Source: Bacteroidales bacterium (GTDB taxonomy: Bacteria > Bacteroidota > Bacteroidia > Bacteroidales > JAADJA01). From it: 39,962 nt of DNA. A model generated the notes under the pieces. It was given only the letters and a program-made list of their open reading frames with translations. It was not told the DNA's origin and did no database searches. Location: assembly GCA_030596605.1 (NCBI GenBank), contig JAUVJI010000023.1:1-39962 (forward strand). The letters run 5' to 3'. Of this stretch, positions 26,979 through 35,148 are shown one piece after another. The first letter of the stretch is position 1; each line of letters opens with the position of its first letter. The translations under genes and the position numbers were made by a program.

Positions 26979-29900
26979 TTAGTTTAAAAATTTATTGATT
27001 GTTGAGAATAGTTCATCAGCATTGATTGGTTTTGTAAGATGTTCATCTCCTCCGGCTGCAAGACTTTTTTCCCTGTCCTCGGGCATTGCATAAGCAGTTT
27101 GAACTATAATAGGAAGGTCTTTTCTGAATTTTTTAATTTCGTCGATAGCTTCCAGCCCACTTAGGACAGGCATTTTGATATCCATTAAAACGAGATCGAT
27201 AGATGCATTTTTACGGCACATTTCAATGGCTTCTTTTCCATCTTTTGCCCACAACACCTTAACATTTGTTTTTTGAAACAAAGCTTCGAGATAGGTATAA
27301 TTTAAAACAGAGTCTTCTGCGATTAAGAATATTTTATCACTCCAGTCAATAGGTAGTGGCGTAGTGGGACGTACTTTTAATATATCTTTTTCATAATCCT
27401 TGCTTATGGGCAATGTTAAATAAAATACCGATCCTTTTTCCGGTTCGGAGACAACAGATAACGAGCCTCCAAGTAATTCGGATAATTTCTTGGAAATTGA
27501 TAATCCCAGGCCGGTTCCTTTCCTTTCACTTTCTTTTGCATCCTCTACCTGCCCGAATCTTTCAAAAATCATATCCTGCTTGTCAACAGGTATTCCAATA
27601 CCGGTATCTTTCACATAAAATACAATCTGATTTTCGGATGAAATAGTAAAGCCAAACTCTATATATCCTTCTTCAGTAAACTTCAGGGCATTTCCAATGA
27701 GATTTGACAAAACCTGCCTGATCCGGCTTGGATCAGTATTGATAAAAAATCCTTCTTCTACAATGGGCTTATTCAATCTAAGCTCCAGATGAGGTTTGCC
27801 GATTTTATTTTTCATCTTCAGGAAAGTGGCATATAACTCATCCATCAGTTTATTTACATCACAATCCGCAAAATTGATTTTAATCTGACCGGCTTCGATT
27901 TTTGTAATATCAATAATGTCTTCAATTAGGTTCATTAATGTATTACTTCCCTGGGTTATATAATTAATGAATTCTGCTCTTTCCTTTTTAGTAAGATCCT
28001 GATCTGAAAGAATTTCCGAAAAACCAATAATGGCATTCATTGGAGTTCGGATTTCATGCGACATGTTGGCTAGAAATACTGATTTTAACATATCTGCTTC
28101 TTCAGCTTTTTCAACCGCTTCTTTTAATTTGTCCTCCGTTTCTTTGATCTTGGTAATATCATGCACAATGAATAACAATGCATTTTTCCCTGAGTAATGG
28201 ATTTTACTTGCATGAATTTCAACAGGAATACATTCACCGTTAGAAGCTTTTGAAACGCCTCTGAAGTTTACTATTTCACCGGTTATCCACTTTGGAAATG
28301 TTTCAGCAACTATGTTCTGGTCAGACTTAGGGATGAGGTCCATGATGTTTTTGCCAACCAATTCTTCTTTCTCCATTGCATGAAGTTTACATGCTGCCGG
28401 ATTTGCATCCAAAACATTTCCATCATAATCTTCAACGAAGACCGAATCCGGAGACTCATAAAATAGTGTTCGGAATCTTTCTTCGCTATTTCGTAATTCA
28501 TCTTCGGCAATTTTACGATCAGTAACATCCCTGTTACTTGCCCTTATTCCAAGATATTTTCCATCATCGCCATAAACCTTCTGACAAACATGGTTGATCC
28601 ATTTTATTTGCTGATCTTTGGTAACAATTCTATAATCTATATTAATCACATAATAATCCGATTCTTTAGCTTTTGAAATATGCTTTTCAAAATTCTGAAT
28701 ATCTTCGGGATGAATTATTTTTACTAATAAATTCGGATCATTTGTAAATTCCCCGACATTATAACCTGAAATCCTTTTGCATGATGGGGACATGTAGATG
28801 ATCACGTTATCCGAAGACACCCAATATTCCCAATCATACGTGAAATTGGCCAGCGTTCTGAATTTCTCTTCACTTTTGTGGAAATCATCTTCAGCCTTTT
28901 TTCTTTCACTAATATCCCTGATAACACCCTCTGAACCAATTGGTGTACCTTTTTTATTTCTCAATATCCTGGCATTTAGCGATGCATCTATTATCTTTCC
29001 ATCTTTTCCTATCAGTTGTATATCCTGATCAGAAATGGCTCCATCCCTTAATAGTACCTTTCCAAGATTTTTTACGAGCGATTTATCAGTGAAAAAATTA
29101 TTAATTATTTGACCATGAATTTCATTCGGATTAAATCCTCCTATTTTTGATACCGATGGGCTTACTTCAACGATAGTTCCATCTATATCAGCCCTGAAAT
29201 ACACATCCTGGTACGATTCAAAAATCCTCCTGTATTTTTCTTCACTATTTCTAAGAGCATCTTCTGCATTTTTACGTTGCAACGCAAAAGATCCCAGTTT
29301 TACAATTGTTTCAATCGCTTCAGGTTTGTCTATTTTCTTACTTTCCGGAAGCAGTATCATTACATTGCCGTAAACAATATTCTCCCAGGTTAATCCAATT
29401 AAATAAATTCCTCCAATATTTAGTTTCTGTTGTATCAGGGCAAAAGTGTTTTTGTGGAAAATATTATAACCCAACTCGAATAAACCATCATTGTATTTGA
29501 TTAACTTACCGAAAGACAAATTTTTTATTAGTTCATGATTTAATTTATGGTTAAGCTGATCAGGGCTGTCATTTATAATATTCAAAAGATTTTCGCTCTG
29601 ATCTTCAGGACACTCAATATGTTCCGTTTTGGTTATATTAGCAAAAAGATCGTAAGAAAAGAGCAAAATTATCGAATCCCCAATAATTTCTTTAATTTTT
29701 TCACCTATAAATTGAAAAACATTATAATCCGATTTTAATTCAACAAACTCTAAAGATTTTTCTAATAAAAACTCCAGGTTTTCCAAATGTTCTTTTTCTT
29801 TTTCTAACTCTAATTTTTTTTCAGTTATATCAGTAGCAAAAGACAATAGGGCAGGTTTATTTTCCCAGTCTATTAATTCTGATTTTATTTCAATCCATTT

Positions 29901-31064
29901 AACATTCCCTATTAAATCAATTATTCTGAAGCTATATGCCTCATGCTTTGATTTTTCTTTATGTGCACGGGCAATTTTTTCACGAGCAATATTCTGGTCT
30001 TTGGGATGTACAAAATCCTGAAAAGGAGTTTTTAGCAACTCGTCCATACTGCAACTGAACATCTCCAACAATTGAGAATTACAGAATTTGATTTGGTCGT
30101 TTTGCAGAACATAAATAGCCTCGAAAGCATTTTCAATGATGACCTTATAAGCTTGTTTACTTTTAAGAAGATTTTGAACTAATAATTTTCTTTCGGTAAT
30201 ATCATTGAAAATGATATAAATACCATTTATTTTATTGTTTTTTCTTACTAAACTGGTGCTTATCTCACACCATACAATAGAATCATTTTTATTTTTCCAT
30301 TCAAATTCAAATATACTATTTTGTTTCTCTGAGACTATTGACTCAATAATAGCCTGAAAACGCACAATATCCCTGGCCTGTAAATTCGGGATTTTGGTAA
30401 CTTTCTTTCCAATGAACTCTTTTTCATCAAAGCCGGATAATTTTAGTATATTTTGGTTAACAGAAGTAATAACCCCTTTTAAATTGGTACTGATGATTCC
30501 TTCAGGAGCAATCTCTACGAGGCTTCTGTATTTTTCTTCTGAGCTAATTAATTCTTTTTCATACCTTACAGTATCAGATATATCCCGAAAATAACCTACT
30601 GTGGCTGTTACATTATCTTCATTATTAATCAAGGGGGACAATGCGACTTCAAACCAGAAATGACCCTTCGGAAATTCCAACTGCACCTTAATTATGCATG
30701 ATTTAGCTGTTTCAAAGACCTCATCAATTTTATTCTTAAGTTCTTTGGCTACAAACTCTTGAAATACTTCGTTAAGCGCTTTGCCCTTAAAATCAGCAGC
30801 AGTAATTCCATAAATACTTTTAAAATCAGAACTATCCCAAACTTCGATATGTTTTCCAAGTTTGTTGTAAACAGCAATAAGGGATTTATTAAGGGAAAAT
30901 AAAATATCTTCATAGAACTGAACAGTACCTAAAAGTAGATTTTTATCAGGCCTGTTCAAATTTTGACCGGATTCCAGGCGACTCATGTCCTTATCCTTAT
31001 TTTGATCATCAGGACGCTTATCACCAAAATCCTCCATCGACATATTATGTCTTGATTTTACCAT
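26979..31064 (-). CDS. Soluble hybrid histidine kinase with six PAS domains, a GAF-like domain and a receiver
   Basis: I start at the ATG at 31064 (1361 residues); the frame is open 13 codons further, but only to a TTG. There is no TM helix, so it is cytosolic. The order, in rough residues, is three PAS/PAC units (45-170, 172-298 and 300-410), a GAF-like segment (430-605), and three more PAS units (612-735, 737-860 and 862-980). A HisKA follows with H1003 (NMSHEIRTP), then HATPase (NLIGNALKF, DTGIGIP, GTGLGLSISKKL) and a C-terminal receiver with D1295 (LVLMDIKMP), acidic pair ED and K in LTKPIN. The GAF-like part lacks obvious ligand residues. Phosphate should move from H1003 to D1295 and on to an Hpt or regulator encoded elsewhere. 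A 13-bp palindrome TTCAGT-A-ACTGAA lies just upstream (31087-31099). Confidence 0.88.
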   Translation of the reverse strand: MVKSRHNMSMEDFGDKRPDDQNKDKDMSRLESGQNLNRPDKNLLLGTVQFYEDILFSLNKSLIAVYNKLGKHIEVWDSSDFKSIYGITAADFKGKALNEVFQEFVAKELKNKIDEVFETAKSCIIKVQLEFPKGHFWFEVALSPLINNEDNVTATVGYFRDISDTVRYEKELISSEEKYRSLVEIAPEGIISTNLKGVITSVNQNILKLSGFDEKEFIGKKVTKIPNLQARDIVRFQAIIESIVSEKQNSIFEFEWKNKNDSIVWCEISTSLVRKNNKINGIYIIFNDITERKLLVQNLLKSKQAYKVIIENAFEAIYVLQNDQIKFCNSQLLEMFSCSMDELLKTPFQDFVHPKDQNIAREKIARAHKEKSKHEAYSFRIIDLIGNVKWIEIKSELIDWENKPALLSFATDITEKKLELEKEKEHLENLEFLLEKSLEFVELKSDYNVFQFIGEKIKEIIGDSIILLFSYDLFANITKTEHIECPEDQSENLLNIINDSPDQLNHKLNHELIKNLSFGKLIKYNDGLFELGYNIFHKNTFALIQQKLNIGGIYLIGLTWENIVYGNVMILLPESKKIDKPEAIETIVKLGSFALQRKNAEDALRNSEEKYRRIFESYQDVYFRADIDGTIVEVSPSVSKIGGFNPNEIHGQIINNFFTDKSLVKNLGKVLLRDGAISDQDIQLIGKDGKIIDASLNARILRNKKGTPIGSEGVIRDISERKKAEDDFHKSEEKFRTLANFTYDWEYWVSSDNVIIYMSPSCKRISGYNVGEFTNDPNLLVKIIHPEDIQNFEKHISKAKESDYYVINIDYRIVTKDQQIKWINHVCQKVYGDDGKYLGIRASNRDVTDRKIAEDELRNSEERFRTLFYESPDSVFVEDYDGNVLDANPAACKLHAMEKEELVGKNIMDLIPKSDQNIVAETFPKWITGEIVNFRGVSKASNGECIPVEIHASKIHYSGKNALLFIVHDITKIKETEDKLKEAVEKAEEADMLKSVFLANMSHEIRTPMNAIIGFSEILSDQDLTKKERAEFINYITQGSNTLMNLIEDIIDITKIEAGQIKINFADCDVNKLMDELYATFLKMKNKIGKPHLELRLNKPIVEEGFFINTDPSRIRQVLSNLIGNALKFTEEGYIEFGFTISSENQIVFYVKDTGIGIPVDKQDMIFERFGQVEDAKESERKGTGLGLSISKKLSELLGGSLSVVSEPEKGSVFYLTLPISKDYEKDILKVRPTTPLPIDWSDKIFLIAEDSVLNYTYLEALFQKTNVKVLWAKDGKEAIEMCRKNASIDLVLMDIKMPVLSGLEAIDEIKKFRKDLPIIVQTAYAMPEDREKSLAAGGDEHLTKPINADELFSTINKFLN

Positions 31065-31256
31065 GCAACGAAATGCAAAACATTGATTCAGTAACTGAAC
31101 CAACTATTTTACCATAACCTTGATTTAATTTCTCCGCTCAACTCAAGCAATCTCTTGCTAATTCTACCATGTAATAATAAGTTGGAGCAGAATTTTACCT
31201 CTATTAGTTAAATATTCTGGTGCAAGTTAAAAAGAAATCCGGATAAAAAAAATTAT

Positions 31257-31814
31257 TTAGTAAAAAAGTATCAGGTAAATTACAGGTAACACAATCCCCA
31301 AAATTGTAACAATTGCCCCCCTTCTTGTAATGCCATTTTTACCTCTAAGAATAAAAAGCCCTGAAATAGCAAGTATTATCAAGGCGCCGGCATATATATC
31401 AGAAAACCATGTCCACCATTTTCCGGGATTATAATGTAGAAAGTTCACGGCATGAAAAATGGGCCTGCGCTTTATTTTTTCAACTACTCCGTTTCCTGTT
31501 TCCAGGTCAATAATAACATTTCCCCCATCAACAAAAACTTTTAATTGTGTATTTCCCGGGAAATAGTGTTTCTTGTAGTTCTTCTTTTCACCAATCTGAT
31601 TAAGGATATCCAAAACTACATTTTTATCTATTTGATCAGCATAAGCCGGGATATGAACTGTTACGTTCATATGGGAAATTATGTAGTTCGGGTTCCAGTC
31701 ATTAATATGATTAACAGCTATACCCGAAAGCGAATAAATTATTGTCAGTGCGAAAAAAAAGTATCCCAGGTCGCGGTGTATTGCCTTATTCCATTTGCGC
31801 CATTTAATTTTCAT
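31257..31814 (-). CDS. PepSY-associated TM-type membrane protein
   Basis: From the ATG at 31814 the protein has 185 residues; the longer frame begins with TTG. KWNKAIHRDLGYFFFALTIIYSLSGIAVNHINDW is the classic first half of PepSY-associated TM proteins, a helix bracketed by His residues. A periplasmic domain of about 90 residues follows, then IFHAVNFLHYNPGKWWTWFSDIYAGALIILAISGLFIL with more His and aromatic residues, and a last helix (IVTILGIVLPVIYLILFY). Paired His on the helices suggests haem or metal handling, as in iron-related PepSY proteins, but this is inference. It lies behind the Glu/His-rich lipoprotein, separated by a strong hairpin. Confidence 0.8.
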   Translation of the reverse strand: MKIKWRKWNKAIHRDLGYFFFALTIIYSLSGIAVNHINDWNPNYIISHMNVTVHIPAYADQIDKNVVLDILNQIGEKKNYKKHYFPGNTQLKVFVDGGNVIIDLETGNGVVEKIKRRPIFHAVNFLHYNPGKWWTWFSDIYAGALIILAISGLFILRGKNGITRRGAIVTILGIVLPVIYLILFY

Positions 31815-31835
31815 AACATCCAAAATTAAAATCTG

Positions 31836-31843
31836 CAAAAATA
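31836..31843 (-). promoter_or_regulatory. Candidate -7 element for the PepSY gene, inside the terminator tail
   Basis: On the minus strand TATTTTTG fits TAnnTTTG and uses the T-run of the upstream terminator. A second match, TAATTTTG (31821-31828), ends 6 nt before the ATG. Confidence 0.35.
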
Positions 31844-31846
31844 AAA

Positions 31847-31880
31847 AAAGGTCGGAAATTTCCGACCTTTCTTTTTTTTT
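31847..31880 (-). terminator. Strong intrinsic terminator, usable on both strands
   Basis: A perfect 12+12 palindrome (AAAGGTCGGAAA at 31847-31858 and its complement at 31859-31870) is flanked by T-runs in both directions. It ends the lipoprotein transcript on the minus strand, where CCTTTTTTTATTTTTG follows the stem. Confidence 0.88.
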
Positions 31881-31893
31881 GTTTTTTACTGAA

Positions 31894-32550
31894 TTAATTC
31901 TCCTCAGGCTCAGGGATTACCTCAAACGAAATGCATTCTATTGAATAAAACGCCAGGTAATCTTTATCACTCTCCTGAATTTCTTTGCGATAATTTTCAA
32001 TTTTTTCCATTCCACTTACATGTTCGCCCTGATCAGCTTTTTCACCCAGACCTCCTCCACCGGCATGTTCTTCACCTTCTGCATGCTCCTCGCCTTCTTC
32101 TTCCTCTGCACCTTCTTTATGCTCTTCAGCTTCTTCTTCTTGAGCAGCCATTTCTTCTTTAATCTCTTCTTCCCATTCAATCAAATAAGCTTCATCAATG
32201 ATTAGCTCATTAATAATTCCGGTTACCTGAACAATTGAACCTTCAAGTTTAGCATCAAAACTTGGTATATTTTCACCTGCTTCAATTTTAACCGTATTTT
32301 CGGTATCTTCATCAATGATAAACATTCGTTTACCACCATGTTTGCAAGTATGATTAACCAATCCTTTGATTTGGACCTCCTTGCCTACATATTTTTCAGC
32401 GCTTGCATCAAAATCTGCAATGGAAAGCATAACCAATTCCTCAGTAATTTCCTGATCATCTGTTTCGGCTTCTGTCGATTTGTTTTGTAAATTGTTGCAT
32501 GACATGAAAAATGCAGCCAATAAAATTAAAATAAAAAGATTTTTAGTCAT
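31894..32550 (-). CDS. Lipoprotein with OB-fold-like domain and Glu/His-rich insert
   Basis: The start is the ATG at 32550. It is preceded by GGAGG at good spacing and begins a lipoprotein signal (MTKNLFILILLAAFFMSC). The product has 218 residues. The middle (about 40-125) reads YVGKEVQIKGLVNHTCKHGGKRMFIID and then beta strands, an OB-fold-like pattern with an HxxCKHGGKR motif that could bind metal. From about 125 to 180 comes a low-complexity stretch of Glu, His, Gly and Ala (EEHKEG, EEHAEGEEHAGGGG). It is followed by a short conserved-looking tail (KDYLAFYSIECISFEV). The insert looks metal-buffering. The downstream gene is a His-rich PepSY membrane protein, so a shared metal or haem role is possible. 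The family has no established function that I can name. Confidence 0.75.
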   Translation of the reverse strand: MTKNLFILILLAAFFMSCNNLQNKSTEAETDDQEITEELVMLSIADFDASAEKYVGKEVQIKGLVNHTCKHGGKRMFIIDEDTENTVKIEAGENIPSFDAKLEGSIVQVTGIINELIIDEAYLIEWEEEIKEEMAAQEEEAEEHKEGAEEEEGEEHAEGEEHAGGGGLGEKADQGEHVSGMEKIENYRKEIQESDKDYLAFYSIECISFEVIPEPEEN

Positions 32551-32577
32551 TTTTTCCTCCGTGTTTAGTTTTTTTTG

Positions 32578-32585
32578 CAAAAGTA
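32578..32585 (-). promoter_or_regulatory. Candidate -7 element for the lipoprotein gene
   Basis: On the minus strand TACTTTTG matches TAnnTTTG, 27 nt before the ATG at 32550, which leaves room for the GGAGG ribosome site. Confidence 0.45.
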
Positions 32586-32697
32586 TTTCAAATTCCTTTA
32601 AAATCAATAAAAAGTACTAAAAATAAAGTTAATTTATAAGGTTTATAAATTATTGTTAATTAGTGTCTTAATTTAATAACTAATAAGATTATACTTA

Positions 32698-33510
32698 TCA
32701 AATCATTTTCAAAAAACTCACCTCCTTATCAGTAAGGAACCTCCATTTTCCTCGTGGTATGTCTTTTTTAGTTAAGCCTGCAAAAGCCACTCTATCGAGT
32801 TTTACAACTTTATAATCAAATGTTTCAAAAATCCGGCGTACTATTCTGTTTTTCCCTGAATGCAGTTCAATACCTATTTCCCTTTTATTATCAGTATTTT
32901 GCACATAAGCGATAGAATCAACTTTAATAAATCCATCATCTAACTTTATTCCCTTTAAAATTTTATCAAGGTCAGATTTTTTAAAGTTTTTATCTAAAAC
33001 CACATGGTATATTTTCTTTATCTGGTGTTTGGGGTGGGTTAATTTTTTTGCAATATCTCCATCGTTCGTAAAAAGGAGCAGGCCCAGTGTATTTCTGTCT
33101 AATCTGCCAACAGGGTAAATTCTTTCCTTGCAAGCATTTTTCACCAGGTACATCACGGTTTTTCTTTCGAACGGATCATCGGTAGTGGTTATATATCCCT
33201 TTGGTTTATTCAGCAGGACATAATATTTATTTTCAACCTTTAATACTTGATCGTCATATTGAACTTTATCATTTGGCGAAACTTTCACCCCAAGTTCTTT
33301 AACAATCTTTCCGTTTACTTTTATAACGCCTGATTGAATAAGTGTATCTGCCTCCCTTCGTGAACAAATACCGGCATTTGCAATATATTTATTAAGCCGG
33401 ATCAGGTCAGTTTCCTTTTGCCTATTTCTTTCTGAGTTATTTGAAGAAAGTAAATGCTTTTTATTACTTTTACTTTTATGAGTTTTTGAATAGTTTCTCT
33501 TTTTTAACAT
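32698..33510 (-). CDS. rluB: RluB/RsuA-family 16S/23S rRNA pseudouridine synthase
   Basis: The protein has 270 residues. A basic N-terminal extension (1-37, many Lys, Ser and Asn) precedes an S4 RNA-binding domain (about 38-95, IRLNKYIANAGICSRREADTLIQSGVIKVNG). The catalytic domain carries YPVGRLDRNTLGLLLFTNDG, in which the Asp of GRLD is the nucleophile. GKNRIVRRIFE is the usual C-terminal motif. This arrangement is that of RsuA/RluB/RluE/RluF. RluB modifies helix 80 of 23S rRNA, but the precise target cannot be read from sequence. It is a single gene on the minus strand. Confidence 0.88.
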   Translation of the reverse strand: MLKKRNYSKTHKSKSNKKHLLSSNNSERNRQKETDLIRLNKYIANAGICSRREADTLIQSGVIKVNGKIVKELGVKVSPNDKVQYDDQVLKVENKYYVLLNKPKGYITTTDDPFERKTVMYLVKNACKERIYPVGRLDRNTLGLLLFTNDGDIAKKLTHPKHQIKKIYHVVLDKNFKKSDLDKILKGIKLDDGFIKVDSIAYVQNTDNKREIGIELHSGKNRIVRRIFETFDYKVVKLDRVAFAGLTKKDIPRGKWRFLTDKEVSFLKMI

Positions 33511-33548
33511 AGATTGTATGCAATGAAAATTATTTATAAAAATCTTTT

Positions 33549-33556
33549 CAAATTTA
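33549..33556 (-). promoter_or_regulatory. Candidate -7 element for rluB
   Basis: On the minus strand TAAATTTG matches TAnnTTTG and would give a leader of about 35 nt. Confidence 0.4.
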
Positions 33557-33681
33557 CCAAATTATTATTAACCTCTAATTGACTGAAATATAACTCTATA
33601 GAATTTATTGCACAAGAAATTTTTCCACTTCATTCAAAAATTAATAAAAAGATAGCTTTTTGAAAAGTTTTTTTATGTAAA

Positions 33682-33713
33682 TTTGGAATTCTTTTATTGA
33701 GCAATTATATTTG
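33682..33713 (+). promoter_or_regulatory. Full Bacteroidota promoter for the small-protein operon
   Basis: TTTG (33682-33685), a spacer of exactly 20 bp, then TATATTTG (33706-33713). This is the complete -33/-7 consensus and the best promoter in the window. It implies a leader of about 75-80 nt before the ATG at 33796. Confidence 0.7.
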
Positions 33714-33734
33714 TCGAATTGACAAGCTAATTAT

Positions 33735-33753
33735 TAACTTGTTGAACAAGTTA
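33735..33753 (+). promoter_or_regulatory. 19-bp palindrome in the leader of the small-protein operon
   Basis: TAACTTGTT-G-AACAAGTTA is a perfect 9+1+9 inverted repeat, placed about 20-40 bp after the expected transcription start. It could be a repressor site or a weak RNA hairpin. Confidence 0.5.
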
Positions 33754-33795
33754 TGAAGAATAATTAAAAAATTGAAGCTATACAATTAAAAAATT

Positions 33796-34029
33796 ATGAA
33801 GAAAAAATATATAATTTATCTCGTTTCTTCTTTCCTTTTTTTATGCATACTTAGCATAAACAATGTTATGGCTGACCTGCCACCTGATCCGGGTGGCGGC
33901 CCAGGAGGTGGAGATTTACCTGTTGGTGGTGGATCACCTATTGGAGGAGGTTTATTAATTTTACTTGGATTAGGTATTTCTTATGGCATTAAAAAGATTC
34001 ATGAACTTAAAAAAAATAGAAACAATTAA
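33796..34029 (+). CDS. Tiny exported Gly/Pro-rich protein with PI(D/G)GG-helix-basic tail (copy 1)
   Basis: The protein has 77 residues. A signal peptide (about 1-26, ending VMA) is followed by DLPPDPGGGPGGGDLPVGGG, then SPIGGG, a short hydrophobic helix (LLILLGLGISYGI) and a basic tail (KKIHELKKNRNN). The order motif-helix-basic tail is that of C-terminal sorting signals. PIGGG/PIDGG resembles what is annotated in Bacteroidota as a PID-CTERM signal, but here there is almost no passenger. The 28 residues from the Ala before DLPP to the Leu after PIGGG are identical in the copy at 39390. It is the first gene of a two-gene operon with a full promoter. Function unknown. Confidence 0.8.
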   Translation: MKKKYIIYLVSSFLFLCILSINNVMADLPPDPGGGPGGGDLPVGGGSPIGGGLLILLGLGISYGIKKIHELKKNRNN

Positions 34030-34039
34030 CCATCATATA

Positions 34040-34264
34040 ATGAAAAAACACATAAAAATTTTAGTTCTGATTTGCTGGCTTGCAATTATTCCCATTGCTT
34101 TATTGGCCCAAAATCCACCTCATCCAAATGGTGGCGGAGGACCTGGCGGTGGTAATACTCCTGTTGGTGGTGGCGCACCTATTGATGGAGGAATGATCAT
34201 TATGCTTGTTTTAGGTTCAGTTTATGCTGCTAAAAAGAGGTTGGCACACTTTAAGGAGGATTAA
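34040..34264 (+). CDS. Tiny exported Gly/Pro-rich protein with PIDGG-helix-basic tail (copy 2)
   Basis: From the ATG at 34040 the protein has 74 residues. The frame is open further upstream, but that would overlap copy 1. A signal peptide ending LLAQ precedes NPPHPNGGGGPGGGNTPVGG, then GAPIDGG, a helix (MIIMLVLGSVYA) and AAKKRLAHFKED. It has the same plan as copy 1 but is clearly diverged in the linker, and it carries the canonical PIDGG. It starts 10 nt after copy 1 ends and is followed by a strong terminator. Function unknown. A sorting or anchoring substrate, a membrane-tethered peptide or a helper of T9SS proteins are all possible. Confidence 0.78.
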   Translation: MKKHIKILVLICWLAIIPIALLAQNPPHPNGGGGPGGGNTPVGGGAPIDGGMIIMLVLGSVYAAKKRLAHFKED

Positions 34265-34294
34265 AAAGTAATTTTTTAAGAAATTGTACTATTT

Positions 34295-34336
34295 AAGTGC
34301 TTTACAGTTCATTTGAAATTGTAAAGCACTTTTTAT
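34295..34336 (+). terminator. Intrinsic terminator after the small-protein pair
   Basis: A perfect 12-bp stem (AAGTGCTTTACA at 34295-34306 with TGTAAAGCACTT at 34320-34331) has a 13-nt loop and is followed by TTTTATT. It ends only about 5 nt before the RNase H start codon. Confidence 0.85.
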
Positions 34337-34340
34337 TCGT

Positions 34341-34973
34341 ATGGCAAAGCAAAAATACTACGTAGTTTGGAAGGGTAACAATCCCGGAATATATGATTCA
34401 TGGGATGAATGTAAAAAACAGATTGATGGGTTTACGGATGCAGTTTACAAATCATTTAAAGATAAAACCCTTGCCGAAAAAGCTTTTACTGAAGGAAGCG
34501 AGTATTATATCGGGATGGATGAACGCATCCTGAATTTTTCAGAAGAGCAAAGGATGTTGGTAGGAGAACCAATCCCAAACAGTTTTTCTGTGGATGCAGC
34601 CTGTAGCGGAAATCCTGGTATTTTAGAGTACCGTGGTGTTTACACAAGTTCAGGAAGGGAAATTTTTAAACAGGGACCTTTCCCTGAAGGAACCGTGAAC
34701 ATTGGTGAGTTTCTTGCCCTGGTACATGGACTCGCCTATTTAAAACAGAAAAATAAAAATATTCCGGTTTATTCCGATTCCAGAACGGCTATCTCCTGGG
34801 TAAAGAAAAAAAGAGTTAATACAAAACTGGAAAAAAATAAAAAAAATAAAAAATTATTTGATTTGGTTGAACGTGCATTAACCTGGTTAAACACCAATGA
34901 CTTTGAAAATCAGATACTAAAGTGGGAAACAGAATACTGGGGAGAAATCCCTGCCGATTTTGGAAGAAAATAA
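34341..34973 (+). CDS. rnhA: Ribonuclease HI with N-terminal viroplasmin (hybrid-binding) domain
   Basis: The protein has 210 residues. The first 45 or so (KYYVVWKGNNPGIYDSWDECKKQIDGF) are the caulimovirus-viroplasmin/RNase H1 hybrid-binding domain, as in eukaryotic RNase H1. The catalytic domain follows, with the expected D85 (SVDAACSGNPG), E123 (NIGEFLAL), D146 (YSDSRTAISW) and D206 (IPADFGRK). The enzyme degrades the RNA strand of RNA-DNA hybrids. A Lys-rich helix (VKKKRVNTKLEKNKKNKK) acts as basic handle. The start is fixed by the conserved N-terminus, although the preceding terminator lies almost against it. Its own promoter is unclear. Confidence 0.92.
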   Translation: MAKQKYYVVWKGNNPGIYDSWDECKKQIDGFTDAVYKSFKDKTLAEKAFTEGSEYYIGMDERILNFSEEQRMLVGEPIPNSFSVDAACSGNPGILEYRGVYTSSGREIFKQGPFPEGTVNIGEFLALVHGLAYLKQKNKNIPVYSDSRTAISWVKKKRVNTKLEKNKKNKKLFDLVERALTWLNTNDFENQILKWETEYWGEIPADFGRK

Positions 34974-35148
34974 GTTTTTAACAATTTTTTATTTATTTAT
35001 ATACCGCATAATATTTTTTATATCTTTATTGCCCTTTTTCCAATTCAATTTTTTATGGAAAACTTAATACAGGCTTAATGAAAAATACCATGATATTTCT
35101 TTTATTCGCAATCAAAATAATCAAATTTATAAATTAAAAATTAATGTT

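Noticed and set aside
31055-31115. 10-nt direct repeat ATTTTACCAT upstream of the hybrid kinase
   Set aside because: Short and AT-rich; one copy overlaps the start codon. It is not convincing as an operator.
31941-32162. Leu/His/Phe-rich ORF antisense to the lipoprotein
   Set aside because: It is the mirror of the Glu/His-rich codons on the other strand, so its composition is a by-product.
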